Origin: CAJXTB01 sp047626195 | Lineage (GTDB): Bacteria; Myxococcota_A; UBA796; GCA-2862545 | Assembly (NCBI GenBank): GCA_047626195.1 | Contig: JBLHSN010000103.1 | Span: forward strand, 1 to 16,822 | Direction of reading: 5' to 3' | Length of the DNA: 16,822 nucleotides | Shown: positions 1 through 7,253 of the stretch, one piece after another | How the letters are laid out: each line of letters opens with the position of its first letter | Numbering within the stretch: the first letter of the stretch is position 1 | The notes under the pieces: model-generated | What the model was told of the DNA's origin: nothing | Database searches by the model: none | What the model saw: only the letters and a program-made list of their open reading frames with translations | Position numbers and translations under genes: made by a program

Positions 1-924
1 ACCACGTGCGCAGGCTTCAACGGCCTACACGACGCCTACTACACACGCTCCGGCACTCACGCGCGCACCTCAGATGTAGACACCGGCGATGACGTCGGCT
101 GCTGGTGGATGCAGGTTGTGCCGCTCGCCCAGTACCAGGACTCCGCTTCACACCCCGGCTACCTAGAAGGTTACGGCGGCGTGTTCAACTACCACACGTG
201 GCAGACTCTGTGGATTCGCGGAGATGAGGGCCCAGTCGCCGGCGACGGCGCTACGGCCGCCTCCGCGGGCGAAACCTGCGGCACCATCTTCGAGTCCGGC
301 TTGGCGGGTAGCAATGGGCGCTACTGGATCGATCCCGAGGGTCTAGGCGAGTCCTCAGCCTTCGAAGCGTACTGTGACATGACGTCAGACAGCGGCGGCT
401 GGACCCTCCTCGCCACCCTAGCCTCCCGTAATGTCACCGACTCTACGCCCTTCCCAGGCTGGTCTGAGGACTGGTTTGCTGCCGACCACGGCGACCCTGT
501 GGACCCCGCTGCCCGTTGGTCAAACCACGACTTCAGCAAGTTCGCCGGGCATATCGACAGCAGCACCCTGCTCCGAGCGAGCAACCCCGTAAACAGCAAC
601 TCCCGCTACTACAGCGGCTTTAGCCCGGACAACTGGGCGCTGTGGAATACCAGCCGCATCGTCAACACCGTCGACATCGTCGGTCCGTTCGAGGATACCG
701 GCGTCATCGTTGCGCGGAATCCGTCAATGCACCCTTCTACGGCAGCACGCACCAACGGCTACTGGAGCTGGGGTATCTTTTATCTGGGTACCGGCGCAGG
801 GCGCGGTGACAGCGACACCGAGGGTAACGGCGCTCGGTACGGCACATGGTCCAACGCCGCGGGTCAGTTCGGCTACGTGGGCAACCAACGCGTGGACAGC
901 GAGTGGCATATCTGGGTGCGGTAA
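1..924 (+). CDS. Fibrinogen-like domain surface/secreted protein (5' end outside window)
   Basis: The frame is open from base 1 to the TAA at 922-924, so the gene begins upstream of the window and 307 codons are visible. Around visible residues 90-307 there is a fibrinogen C-terminal-like module: a CGTIFESG start, the hallmark YCDMTSDSGGWTLL (near residue 123), and a final WHIWVR. In bacteria such modules sit on secreted or cell-surface proteins and are thought to bind carbohydrate or protein ligands. The first ~75 residues end in GYGG...WQTLWIRG, which resembles the end of the second module, so this may be a tandem lectin-like protein. An internal ATG at 109 could be taken as the start, but the upstream frame continues with protein-like sequence and is cysteine-bearing. 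No signal peptide can be seen because the N-terminus is missing. The specific ligand is unknown. Confidence 0.8.
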   Translation, partial: TTCAGFNGLHDAYYTRSGTHARTSDVDTGDDVGCWWMQVVPLAQYQDSASHPGYLEGYGGVFNYHTWQTLWIRGDEGPVAGDGATAASAGETCGTIFESGLAGSNGRYWIDPEGLGESSAFEAYCDMTSDSGGWTLLATLASRNVTDSTPFPGWSEDWFAADHGDPVDPAARWSNHDFSKFAGHIDSSTLLRASNPVNSNSRYYSGFSPDNWALWNTSRIVNTVDIVGPFEDTGVIVARNPSMHPSTAARTNGYWSWGIFYLGTGAGRGDSDTEGNGARYGTWSNAAGQFGYVGNQRVDSEWHIWVR

Positions 925-1025
925 TCACAAGCCCCACGCAAGCCATGCCCCACGCATAGCGCCGAGTGGGGGCAGGGCCCGCGCCGTAGCCTGTCCGGTT
1001 ATGCCCGCTGTCTCCCGGAGCGAGC

Positions 1026-2249
1026 ATGACTGACGACGTGATCTATGACTGGAGCGGCAACTCCGTCGCTGGCGCCCCCAAGCTGCGCTTTCCAAATATT
1101 CACGACGAGACCCTGCGTGACGGCATGCAGAGTCCATCGGTCACGGACCCATCGATCGAACGCAAGTTCGAGATTGCCCGTCTCATTGCCACCATGGGCA
1201 TCTACAGCATCAGCATCGGTCTACCCGGTGCCGGACAGCGCGCCGTCGACGACGCTACGGCTCTCGCCGAACTGGTACGGGACGAGAAGCTTCCGCTAGC
1301 TCTAGGCGCCGCCTGCCGGACCCATCCGAACGACATCAATCCCATCATCGACATCAGCCAAAAGACTGGAATGCCCATCGAAGTGATGGCATTTCTCGGG
1401 AGTTCGCCGATTCGTATGGTCGCCGAGAAGTGGGACGAGAACAAGCTTGAGGAGCTGACCCGCGATGCTGTCCGCATGGGCGTCAAAGAGAGCCTGCCCA
1501 CCAGTTTTGTGACCGAAGATACCGTCCGTAGTTCACCCGAGACCCTTCGCCGCCTGTTCACTGCCGCCGTCGAAGAAGGTGCCGACCGTCTCATCCTGTG
1601 CGACACCGTCGGTGCGGCTGCTCCTCATGGGGTCAAGGCATTGGTCAGCTGGACCCTCAAGCTTCTCGAAGAACTCGGTGCCCGAGACCGCGTTCGCGTC
1701 GACTTTCACGGACACAACGACCGAAGTCTGGCCCTCGCGAACACCATGGCCGCCATTGAAGCTGGCTGTGACCGTGTACACGGAACCATGCTGGGAATTG
1801 GCGAGCGCGTGGGCAACACCTCCACCGACCAGCTGCTGGTGAACCTCAAATTGCACGGCGTCGACATGCCAGAGCTAGATTCCCTGGCACAGGTCATCGA
1901 GCTCGTCAGCGACGGTGGTGACTGGCCGATTCCGTGGAACTACCCGGTGTTCGGCCGAGACGCGTTCCGAACCGCGACCGGTGTCCACGCGGCAGCTGTC
2001 ATCAAAGCGCTGAAGATGGGCGACACCGATCTGGCTGACCGGATCTATAGCGGCGTTCCAGCAAGCTGGTTCGGACGCAAACAAGAAATCGGTGTGGGCC
2101 CTATGAGCGGCACCAGCAATGTGCGCTGGTGGCTGCATGAACGTGGGTTGCCTGAAGACGAAGAAACTGTTCAGCGCATCTTTGCCAAGGCGAAACTGGC
2201 GAAAGAGTCGCTGACCGATGACGAACTGCACGCTCTCGCTGCGCGGTAG
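1026..2249 (+). CDS. DRE-TIM metallolyase: 2-isopropylmalate / homocitrate synthase family protein
   Basis: This 407-aa protein carries the family signatures: HDETLRDGMQS at residues 26-36 (the DxTLRDGxQ acyl-CoA/2-oxoacid binding loop), the metal-binding DFHGHND with His228 and His230, and GERVGNT at 259-265. The family condenses acetyl-CoA with a 2-oxoacid (2-oxoisovalerate for leucine, 2-oxoglutarate for homocitrate, or pyruvate for citramalate) in the cytoplasm. After the TIM barrel there is only a short tail with FGRKQEIGVGPMSG and a helical end, so the leucine-sensing LeuA regulatory domain (~500-aa enzymes) is absent. The substrate therefore cannot be fixed from sequence. The ATG is supported by GGAG five bases upstream. 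The gene is followed 51 bp later by a secreted-protein gene with its own Shine-Dalgarno. HMG-CoA lyase is less likely, given GERVGNTSTDQ and the SGTSNV tail. Confidence 0.85.
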   Translation: MTDDVIYDWSGNSVAGAPKLRFPNIHDETLRDGMQSPSVTDPSIERKFEIARLIATMGIYSISIGLPGAGQRAVDDATALAELVRDEKLPLALGAACRTHPNDINPIIDISQKTGMPIEVMAFLGSSPIRMVAEKWDENKLEELTRDAVRMGVKESLPTSFVTEDTVRSSPETLRRLFTAAVEEGADRLILCDTVGAAAPHGVKALVSWTLKLLEELGARDRVRVDFHGHNDRSLALANTMAAIEAGCDRVHGTMLGIGERVGNTSTDQLLVNLKLHGVDMPELDSLAQVIELVSDGGDWPIPWNYPVFGRDAFRTATGVHAAAVIKALKMGDTDLADRIYSGVPASWFGRKQEIGVGPMSGTSNVRWWLHERGLPEDEETVQRIFAKAKLAKESLTDDELHALAAR

Positions 2250-2280
2250 TTCACGTCAGGCCAGTCGTGATACTTATGAT
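2250..2280 (+). promoter_or_regulatory. Possible sigma70-type promoter for the secreted protein gene
   Basis: TATGAT at 2275-2280 matches five of six positions of a -10 box. Upstream, TTCACG at 2250-2255 matches four of six -35 positions, but the spacer is a long 19 bases. It lies in the only gap between the synthase gene and the secreted-protein gene. The -35 is weak, so readthrough from upstream remains possible. Confidence 0.3.
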
Positions 2281-2300
2281 CAGACCTCGGAGGTTTTATC

Positions 2301-3434
2301 ATGTGGTTTCGCTCTCTATCATTGGCGGCGGTTCTTTCTACCCTCGTCGGCACCGCAAATGCGCAGGATATTGAGTTCGCCTGGCAGGGGCGCATTCTAG
2401 ATGCAGGCGGCGGCGCAATAAACAGCGAAATCGAGGTTGTCGCTTCCCTATACGACGGCCAGCTGGAAACGACTCCGGTGTGGACGGACACCTTCACGGT
2501 GACGCCAACCGACGGCTACCTTACCCTAGAGCTGGGATCGGTAGCCACACTGACTCCAGACGTCATGGCTCGGGATCGCCTGTGGATGGGTCTGCAGCTG
2601 GGAGCCGATGGACCGCTGCTCGGCGCACGTCAGCGAATGCGTTCGGTGCCTTACGCAACGGTTGCTGGCGGTGTACGTGTGATTGATGTGTCTCCGGACG
2701 AAACGGACTGTGCGGGGAAGACTGGACAACTGTTCTACGACACCCAAGCTGCAGGGCTGTTCATCTGCGATGGCCTCGACTGGGTTCTCGCAGGTAATGC
2801 AGCTCCCGACCAAGGACTGTCCATCCACAACACGGTCGTCTTTTCCGCCACGGACACCGCTGGCGGCTGTTCCTACTTAAGTAGCCACGCAACGCCGTAC
2901 GTAAACTTGGGCAATATGCCGTGGAAGCAGTGCATGGCTGAAGCCTCTCGCCGAGGTGCCATGGTCAACTCCAATGCCTACACGTCCAGCAACGGCGGCA
3001 CGAATGGGTGGGCCCCACACCGAAATGGTGCCAACGCCATGTGGGCACAGTGGGCAGCCTACGCACAAGCTGGCATTGGAACCAGCCGTGCGTGCGTTGT
3101 GGCACGCGATGCCCGAGCCGGCTCGCAGAACAATGCCACGCCGAACAACTCGACGATATACGACGGCGATACCTGGATTTACCAAGACCATGGCGCAAAG
3201 TACTTCGACGAGTGCCAACTGTTGGCCAGCCAAGCTGGCGCCTCAATCATTACTCCCGGTACCCTCGGAACAGGAACCGGCGATGGATACTGGGTGCCGT
3301 CCGTTCACACCTGCAATACCTACGAATGGATTACGGGCGGTGGAACGTCATATGCTTATGCTAACCTGGGGGGTTCCCAGCGAAGCCCACAACAGCAGTG
3401 CATGATTGGCTACATGGAAACGGCCCCGGAGTAG
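2301..3434 (+). CDS. Secreted surface protein with 'QGR...SVPYA' N-terminal module and cysteine-containing C-terminal domain
   Basis: The 377-aa product starts with a clear Sec signal peptide (MWFRSLSLAAVL... cleaving after TANA, ~residue 21). Residues ~22-125 follow a pattern common in secreted proteins of this bacterial group: AWQGRILDAGG, a short beta-rich stretch (LYDGQ...W), then GARQRMRSVPYATVAGG. A linker of the form C..KTGQLFYDT...FICDGLDW follows. The C-terminal ~195 residues contain six regularly spaced cysteines in a Gly/Asn/Thr-rich region (GGCSYL, WKQCM, RACVV, DECQL, HTCNT, QQCM), consistent with an extracellular disulfide-bonded fold. GGAGG ends seven bases before the ATG, inside the small symmetrical element ACCTCGGAGGT. 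The fibrinogen-like protein at the window start is probably of related type. The function is not known; a role in attachment or surface display is inference. Confidence 0.75.
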   Translation: MWFRSLSLAAVLSTLVGTANAQDIEFAWQGRILDAGGGAINSEIEVVASLYDGQLETTPVWTDTFTVTPTDGYLTLELGSVATLTPDVMARDRLWMGLQLGADGPLLGARQRMRSVPYATVAGGVRVIDVSPDETDCAGKTGQLFYDTQAAGLFICDGLDWVLAGNAAPDQGLSIHNTVVFSATDTAGGCSYLSSHATPYVNLGNMPWKQCMAEASRRGAMVNSNAYTSSNGGTNGWAPHRNGANAMWAQWAAYAQAGIGTSRACVVARDARAGSQNNATPNNSTIYDGDTWIYQDHGAKYFDECQLLASQAGASIITPGTLGTGTGDGYWVPSVHTCNTYEWITGGGTSYAYANLGGSQRSPQQQCMIGYMETAPE

Positions 3435-3449
3435 CGCGCAACCCGAGGG

Positions 3450-3782
3450 TCATTCCTTGCCGCGACGCAGCGCCTCAGCAATCGCTTCACGGCGCGCGTC
3501 TTGGTCACGGTCCCGAGCCTCATGCCGCAGCCATTCCGCACGTGATATGTTGTTCTGAACCACGCGAAAGAACAGAAGCAAGCCTATCATCCAGCTAACT
3601 GCAGGCCAGTCTTCAAAGCCCGGCATTCCGAACCACAGCAGCGCGGTTCCGACAATTAGGTTCATCAGCTGCAGGCTGTAGAACACCACCGCACGCGCCT
3701 TCAATCCACCCACTCGCATGACGAGCTGATTGACCGCCATCACGCCAATCAGCCCCAAAAAGGCCCACAGGTTCATGTCCAT
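3450..3782 (-). CDS. Small integral membrane protein, unknown function
   Basis: This 110-aa protein has three predicted membrane segments: residues ~5-22 (LWAFLGLIGVMAVNQLVM), ~32-52 (around FYSLQLMNLIVGTALLWF) and ~58-76 (around SWMIGLLLFFRVV). They are followed by a strongly charged cytoplasmic-type tail rich in Arg, Asp and Glu (~residues 77-110). It starts 10 bases inside the 3' end of panC (start 3782, panC stop 3773-3775), with GGAG five bases before the ATG, so it is the last gene of the kinase-panB-panC operon and probably translationally coupled. I do not recognise the family. The context might suggest a link to pantothenate or CoA metabolism, but nothing in the protein itself shows that. 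Its stop lies 15 bp from the stop of the convergent secreted-protein gene, with no obvious terminator hairpin between them. Confidence 0.7.
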   Translation of the reverse strand: MDMNLWAFLGLIGVMAVNQLVMRVGGLKARAVVFYSLQLMNLIVGTALLWFGMPGFEDWPAVSWMIGLLLFFRVVQNNISRAEWLRHEARDRDQDARREAIAEALRRGKE

Positions 3783-4612
3783 GGGAACTCCGGCCCAATG
3801 GCGATGTTGTCGATGAGGCGGGTCTTGCCCACGTGACCGGCGACTAGTGCACGGGCGGGCCGGTCCACTGTCGTCAAAGGTGCCAAGCTGTCCGCATTGG
3901 CGATGGTCAGGTAGTCGAGCCTATCGACCTTGAGCACCTTGGCGCCAACAACAGCCAGCTCTGCCACCCCGGTCACGCCATCCTCAAACGCATCACGCAT
4001 TGCGTACAGGGCGTGGTGAAGGGTGCGCGCTTGAAGGCGCTGTGAGTCTGACAGGTACTTGTTGCGGCTCGACAGGGCTAAGCCGTCAATGTCTCGAATG
4101 AGCTCACCCGGTACAATGCGCACCGGAAGCGCCAAGTCACGGGTCATCCGGCGCAACACGGTGAGCTGCTGGTAGTCTTTCTCACCGAAAATAGCCGTAG
4201 TACAGCGAGTCAAACCGAACAATCGGGTGACGACGGTGCACACGCCCTCAAAGTGCCCTGGGCGACGGTCGCCACACAATCCTTGCGAGAGGTCGTGCAC
4301 GCTAATCGATGTCTGAAATCCAGGTGGGTACAGCTCCTCTGGGGCGAAGACCGCGTCAACACCGGCGTCTCTGCAGCGTTTGAGGTCGCTCGGCAGGTCG
4401 CGCGGGTAGGCGTCTAGGTCTTCCCCTTCGCCGAACTGCAACGGGTTGACGTAGATACTGACTACTAGGTGGTCGACCTCAAGGCGCAGGCGCTTCATCA
4501 GCGACACGTGACCATCATGCAGAAAGCCCATGGTCGGCACCAAGCCAATGCGGTCACCGTGGCACTCGCTGGCCCAAGCGGTCATGGCTTCGGGAGAGGT
4601 CAACACGTCCAT
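3773..4612 (-). CDS. panC: Pantothenate synthetase (pantoate--beta-alanine ligase)
   Basis: PanC joins pantoate to beta-alanine with ATP through a pantoyl-adenylate intermediate, giving pantothenate, the vitamin precursor of CoA. At 279 aa it has the usual length. The signatures are all present: VPTMGFLHDGH with the HxGH-type nucleotide motif at residues 32-35, the substrate loop IYVNPLQFGEGEDLDAYPRD, FGEKDYQQL, the KMSKS-like DGLALSSRNKYLS, and the C-terminal GKTRLIDN. The ATG at 4612 follows the panB stop by one base (TGA-T-ATG) and has no Shine-Dalgarno of its own, which suggests translation coupled to panB. Its 3' end overlaps the downstream membrane-protein gene by 10 bases. Nothing looks broken and all catalytic motifs are intact. 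Confidence 0.97.
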   Translation of the reverse strand: MDVLTSPEAMTAWASECHGDRIGLVPTMGFLHDGHVSLMKRLRLEVDHLVVSIYVNPLQFGEGEDLDAYPRDLPSDLKRCRDAGVDAVFAPEELYPPGFQTSISVHDLSQGLCGDRRPGHFEGVCTVVTRLFGLTRCTTAIFGEKDYQQLTVLRRMTRDLALPVRIVPGELIRDIDGLALSSRNKYLSDSQRLQARTLHHALYAMRDAFEDGVTGVAELAVVGAKVLKVDRLDYLTIANADSLAPLTTVDRPARALVAGHVGKTRLIDNIAIGPEFPWT

Positions 4613-4613
4613 A

Positions 4614-5447
4614 TCAGTACAACTTCGCTATCTGTCGGGGTGTCTTGCGATTGAAACTATGCGCACGGTCCGGGAAGCTGCCCTCGCGAACGTCCGTGGC
4701 GTACGTCTCAACAGCTCCTATGATGACCTGTTCCAAGTTGGCATAGTACTTGACGAACTTGGGCTTAAAGTCGGTGTTCATACCCAGCAAGTCGTTGATG
4801 ACGAGCACCTGACCGTCGCAATGTTCGCCGGCACCAATACCAACGGTCGGAATGTCTAGACGCGCGGTAATCTCTGCGGCCAGGTCTGTCGGCACTCCTT
4901 CGAGTACCAGGCAGAACGCACCGGCTTGTTCCACAGCCAAAGCGTCGCGCAGCACGCGCTCGGCGTCGTCGTCGGAGCGCCCCTGGACCCTAAAGCCCCC
5001 CATGGCGTGGACCGACTGTGGCGTGAGTCCCACATGGCCGACGACCGGAATACCGGCCTCAACAATGCGGCGCACAGCTTCAGCGCTACGCTCACCGCCC
5101 TCCAGCTTGACCGACTGGGCCATGCCTTCTTTCATCAGCCGGCCGGCAGTCATGAGCGCCTGTTCCGGACTTATTTGGTAGGACATGAACGGCATGTCGG
5201 CGACCAAGTGCGCTTGTTCGAGCCCCGCCGCGACGCAGCGTGAGTGGTAGACCATCTCATCTACAGTGACCGGCAGTGTGTCCTGCCGTCCCTGCACGAC
5301 CATTCCGAGAGAATCACCTACCAAAACCATATCGACGCCGGCTTTGTCTACCAAGCGGGCCATGGTCCAATCGTACGCAGTCACCATCACAATCTTGTCG
5401 TTGTCGGCCTTCTTCTTCCGAAGGTCCAACACGCTTTTACGTGCCAA
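4614..5447 (-). CDS. panB: 3-methyl-2-oxobutanoate hydroxymethyltransferase (ketopantoate synthase)
   Basis: PanB transfers a hydroxymethyl group from 5,10-methylenetetrahydrofolate to 2-oxoisovalerate, making ketopantoate, the first committed step to pantothenate. The 277-aa protein has LVGDSLGMVVQG with metal-ligand Asp45, HLVADMPFMSY with Asp84, SVKLEGG with Glu116, GHVGLTPQSVHAMGG, LEGVPTDLA, and the closing GIGAGEHCDGQVLVINDLLG, as in E. coli PanB. It begins with TTG at 5447. That start is chosen because GGAGG (5456-5460) sits eight bases upstream and the product then begins like known PanB proteins just before the SVLDLRKKK segment. The gene follows the deoxynucleoside kinase by 12 bases and precedes panC by one base. 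The next enzyme, ketopantoate reductase (PanE), is not in the window. Confidence 0.97.
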   Translation of the reverse strand: MARKSVLDLRKKKADNDKIVMVTAYDWTMARLVDKAGVDMVLVGDSLGMVVQGRQDTLPVTVDEMVYHSRCVAAGLEQAHLVADMPFMSYQISPEQALMTAGRLMKEGMAQSVKLEGGERSAEAVRRIVEAGIPVVGHVGLTPQSVHAMGGFRVQGRSDDDAERVLRDALAVEQAGAFCLVLEGVPTDLAAEITARLDIPTVGIGAGEHCDGQVLVINDLLGMNTDFKPKFVKYYANLEQVIIGAVETYATDVREGSFPDRAHSFNRKTPRQIAKLY

Positions 5448-5455
5448 AGTCTCGT

Positions 5456-5460
5456 CCTCC
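5456..5460 (-). promoter_or_regulatory. Ribosome binding site deciding the TTG start of panB
   Basis: On the minus strand the kinase stop codon and the panB Shine-Dalgarno share a base in TAGGAGG (5462 down to 5456). GGAGG is followed by eight bases and then TTG at 5447. The overlap of stop and RBS implies that ribosomes finishing the kinase can reinitiate at panB. A strong site with a weak start codon may be a dosage setting, which is inference. Confidence 0.7.
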
Positions 5461-6152
5461 TAAGCTCCGGGGCCAAACAACTCGGCTTGAATCTCCCGGT
5501 CCGGTTGGGATCCAGGGATAGCCTCGCCGTCAGGCTCGGGAATGGGTCGTCCATGCAAGGTTGCATCGATGATTTCTAATACCCGCCGCTGCCCCTCTTC
5601 GGAGTCAACATAGTTGATCTCTTCGTTCGACAGTCGCAACACCGGGCAGTGGTTCCAGCCTTTCAGCAGGATGTCGTAGCGGTCCGACAAGTCTTGGAGA
5701 TACTCGCGGGTGATCGCTGCTTCTCCGACAGCCTGGCGACGCGCGATGCGCTCCATGATCGTGTCGAGAGGCGCGTGAAGGTAGATGACGAGGTCAGGCG
5801 CCGGGCTGTGCTCATCCAGTGCCAACGCAAAGCGATCGTACAGGTCCAGCTCTGTGGAGTCGAGGGTCTTCTCTGCGAACATCCTATCTTTCTGGAAGAT
5901 GTAGTCGCTGACAATCAGCTCATCAAACAGCTCGGGCTGACGAATACGGTCTTGCTGACGCCACCGGTTCACCAGATAAAACATCTGAACAGGAAAGCGG
6001 TACCGGTCGGGGTCCGCGTAGAACGGTCCCAGGAACGGATTGGTTTCGGACGGCTCTAGAATGAGTTCTGCCCCCCACTTGTCGCGCATTAAGCGACATA
6101 GCGAGGTCTTCCCCACCCCAATCAAGCCCTCTACGACGATGAAGCGGCCCAC
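5460..6152 (-). CDS. Deoxynucleoside kinase (deoxyadenosine/deoxyguanosine kinase-type)
   Basis: This 230-aa cytoplasmic enzyme of the dNK/dCK-dGK family phosphorylates deoxynucleosides to deoxynucleoside monophosphates for salvage. Visible motifs are the P-loop GLIGVGKTS at residues 9-17, the EPSETNPFLGPFY substrate region, MFYLVNRWRQQD, the SDYIFQKDRMFAEKTL segment that replaces the ERS/DRS motif, LVIYLHAPLDTIMERIARR and the arginine-rich lid ending in ITREYLQDLSDRYD. A ~25-residue acidic tail extends past the usual end. It starts with GTG at 6152, with GGGAG five bases upstream, and nothing upstream in frame is plausible. It heads an operon with panB and panC, an arrangement I recall from other deltaproteobacteria. 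The preferred base cannot be decided from sequence. Thymidylate kinase is less likely given the FQKDRMF block. Confidence 0.88.
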   Translation of the reverse strand: MGRFIVVEGLIGVGKTSLCRLMRDKWGAELILEPSETNPFLGPFYADPDRYRFPVQMFYLVNRWRQQDRIRQPELFDELIVSDYIFQKDRMFAEKTLDSTELDLYDRFALALDEHSPAPDLVIYLHAPLDTIMERIARRQAVGEAAITREYLQDLSDRYDILLKGWNHCPVLRLSNEEINYVDSEEGQRRVLEIIDATLHGRPIPEPDGEAIPGSQPDREIQAELFGPGA

Positions 6153-6302
6153 GGTGACTCCCGGCGGCCAGTCTACCCCACCAAGCCCCGTCGGTCCCGC
6201 GCCCCGTTAGACACACCGCTACAACGACGCGGATAGGGGCCTTCGAGGTCGATCGACAATCTGCGTATGTACCTGTTGTTCACCCTGAAAGCCGGAGAGC
6301 CC

Positions 6303-6425
6303 ATGTCCACAACCGTTCGCACACTCATTGCCACGGTCCAACGAGTCAACGGGGTCGGCGCTGTGCTTCTGAAGTCTCTCGGTCCGGCATTACGGCGGTT
6401 CGCCATGCCTGCGGAAGGCCGCTAA
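6303..6425 (+). CDS. Possible 40-aa peptide just upstream of a membrane protein gene
   Basis: A short frame begins with ATG at 6303, five bases after GGAG (6294-6297), and ends with TAA at 6423-6425, three bases before the ATG of the next gene. The product begins MSTTVRTLIATVQRVNG, continues through VGAVLLKSLGPALRRF and ends MPAEGR; it is basic and could form an amphipathic helix. A longer form starting at ATG 6267 (52 aa) is open but lacks a Shine-Dalgarno. The good ribosome site and the three-base spacing favour a real leader or small protein whose translation feeds the downstream membrane gene, which has only a distant GGAAGG of its own. I recognise no family, and a frame this short could occur by chance. 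Confidence 0.45.
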   Translation: MSTTVRTLIATVQRVNGVGAVLLKSLGPALRRFAMPAEGR

Positions 6426-6428
6426 CCC

Positions 6429-7253
6429 ATGCAAGAAGTCCTCCATATTGCCCTTGCGGGTGTGGTCGCGATCGGAGCAACGGTTGCGGTCGAGCGCTTC
6501 GGGGGACGCCTAGGTGGCGTACTCGGCGCACTACCCACCACAATCGTTCCTGCGTCACTCGGCCTGGCCGCAGCCGGATCGAGTGACGATCTACGCGATG
6601 CTATGGCCGTGGTTCCTGTAGGCATGGCCCTCAACGCTGCCTTCCTGTGGTTGTGGCGCGTCATCCCACCCAAGCTCCCCAACACCTCCCTACGCCGCCG
6701 TCTCGCAATGATGGCGGTGCTGTCGGTCAGTGCATGGCTGCTCGCTGCGGTGGGCACCGTGTTGGCCACAGACGCGCTGATGGCGCGTGGAATGCCTGCG
6801 GGCGTACTCGGAGTTCTGGCCTCTGTGGGCCTAATGGGCTTCGGAATTGTTCTGTGCCAAGACTTGCCGCCAGCACCGAGAGGCACCCGGCGGGTCAGTC
6901 CGGTGACTTTGCTGATGCGCGGCGCTCTTGCCGCCACTGCAATTGGCGTTGCCATTGGACTCGCCCACGTGATTGGCCCCGTCGCTGCTGGCGTCGCAAG
7001 CGTCTTTCCGGCCATTTTTTTGACCACCATGGTGTCACTGTGGCTGGCGCAGGGTGAAGCCGTCCCGCTGGGTGCCATCGGGCCTATTGTCTTGGGGTCC
7101 TCCGCGGTCTCTGTCTACGCCCTTGTCGCTGCAACCATCATGCCGCCGCTGGGCGCTCCTGGGGCGGTCATCGCTTGGGGGGTGGCGGTCATTGGAATCA
7201 GTGTTCCCGCAGCCGCCTACTTGCGAATCGCCCGGCCAGATCGCGCTATTTGA
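6429..7253 (+). CDS. Polytopic membrane protein with internal duplication (DUF3147/GlpM-like pattern)
   Basis: This 274-aa very hydrophobic protein has about eight to ten membrane helices and short loops. Two segments look like repeats of one unit. Residues ~5-50 hold ERFGGRLGGVLGALPTT, and residues ~165-215 hold AHVIGPVAAGVASVFPAI. Each is a helix with a Gly-rich turn and a conserved Pro, followed by another helix. The Gly-x-x-(A/G)-Gly...Pro pattern recalls GlpM/DUF3147-type small membrane proteins, here apparently fused as a pair. This family suggestion is weak. Its ATG follows the 40-aa reading frame by three bases. Its 3' end overlaps the stop of the convergent DUF457-like gene by 37 bases (7217-7253). 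Substrate and role are unknown; no catalytic motif is seen. Confidence 0.75.
   Translation: MQEVLHIALAGVVAIGATVAVERFGGRLGGVLGALPTTIVPASLGLAAAGSSDDLRDAMAVVPVGMALNAAFLWLWRVIPPKLPNTSLRRRLAMMAVLSVSAWLLAAVGTVLATDALMARGMPAGVLGVLASVGLMGFGIVLCQDLPPAPRGTRRVSPVTLLMRGALAATAIGVAIGLAHVIGPVAAGVASVFPAIFLTTMVSLWLAQGEAVPLGAIGPIVLGSSAVSVYALVAATIMPPLGAPGAVIAWGVAVIGISVPAAAYLRIARPDRAI

Noticed and set aside
931..956. Direct repeat GCCCCACGCA (931-940 and 947-956) after the fibrinogen-like gene
   Set aside because: Ten bases, only two copies, in a GC-rich spacer; likely chance. No terminator is formed.
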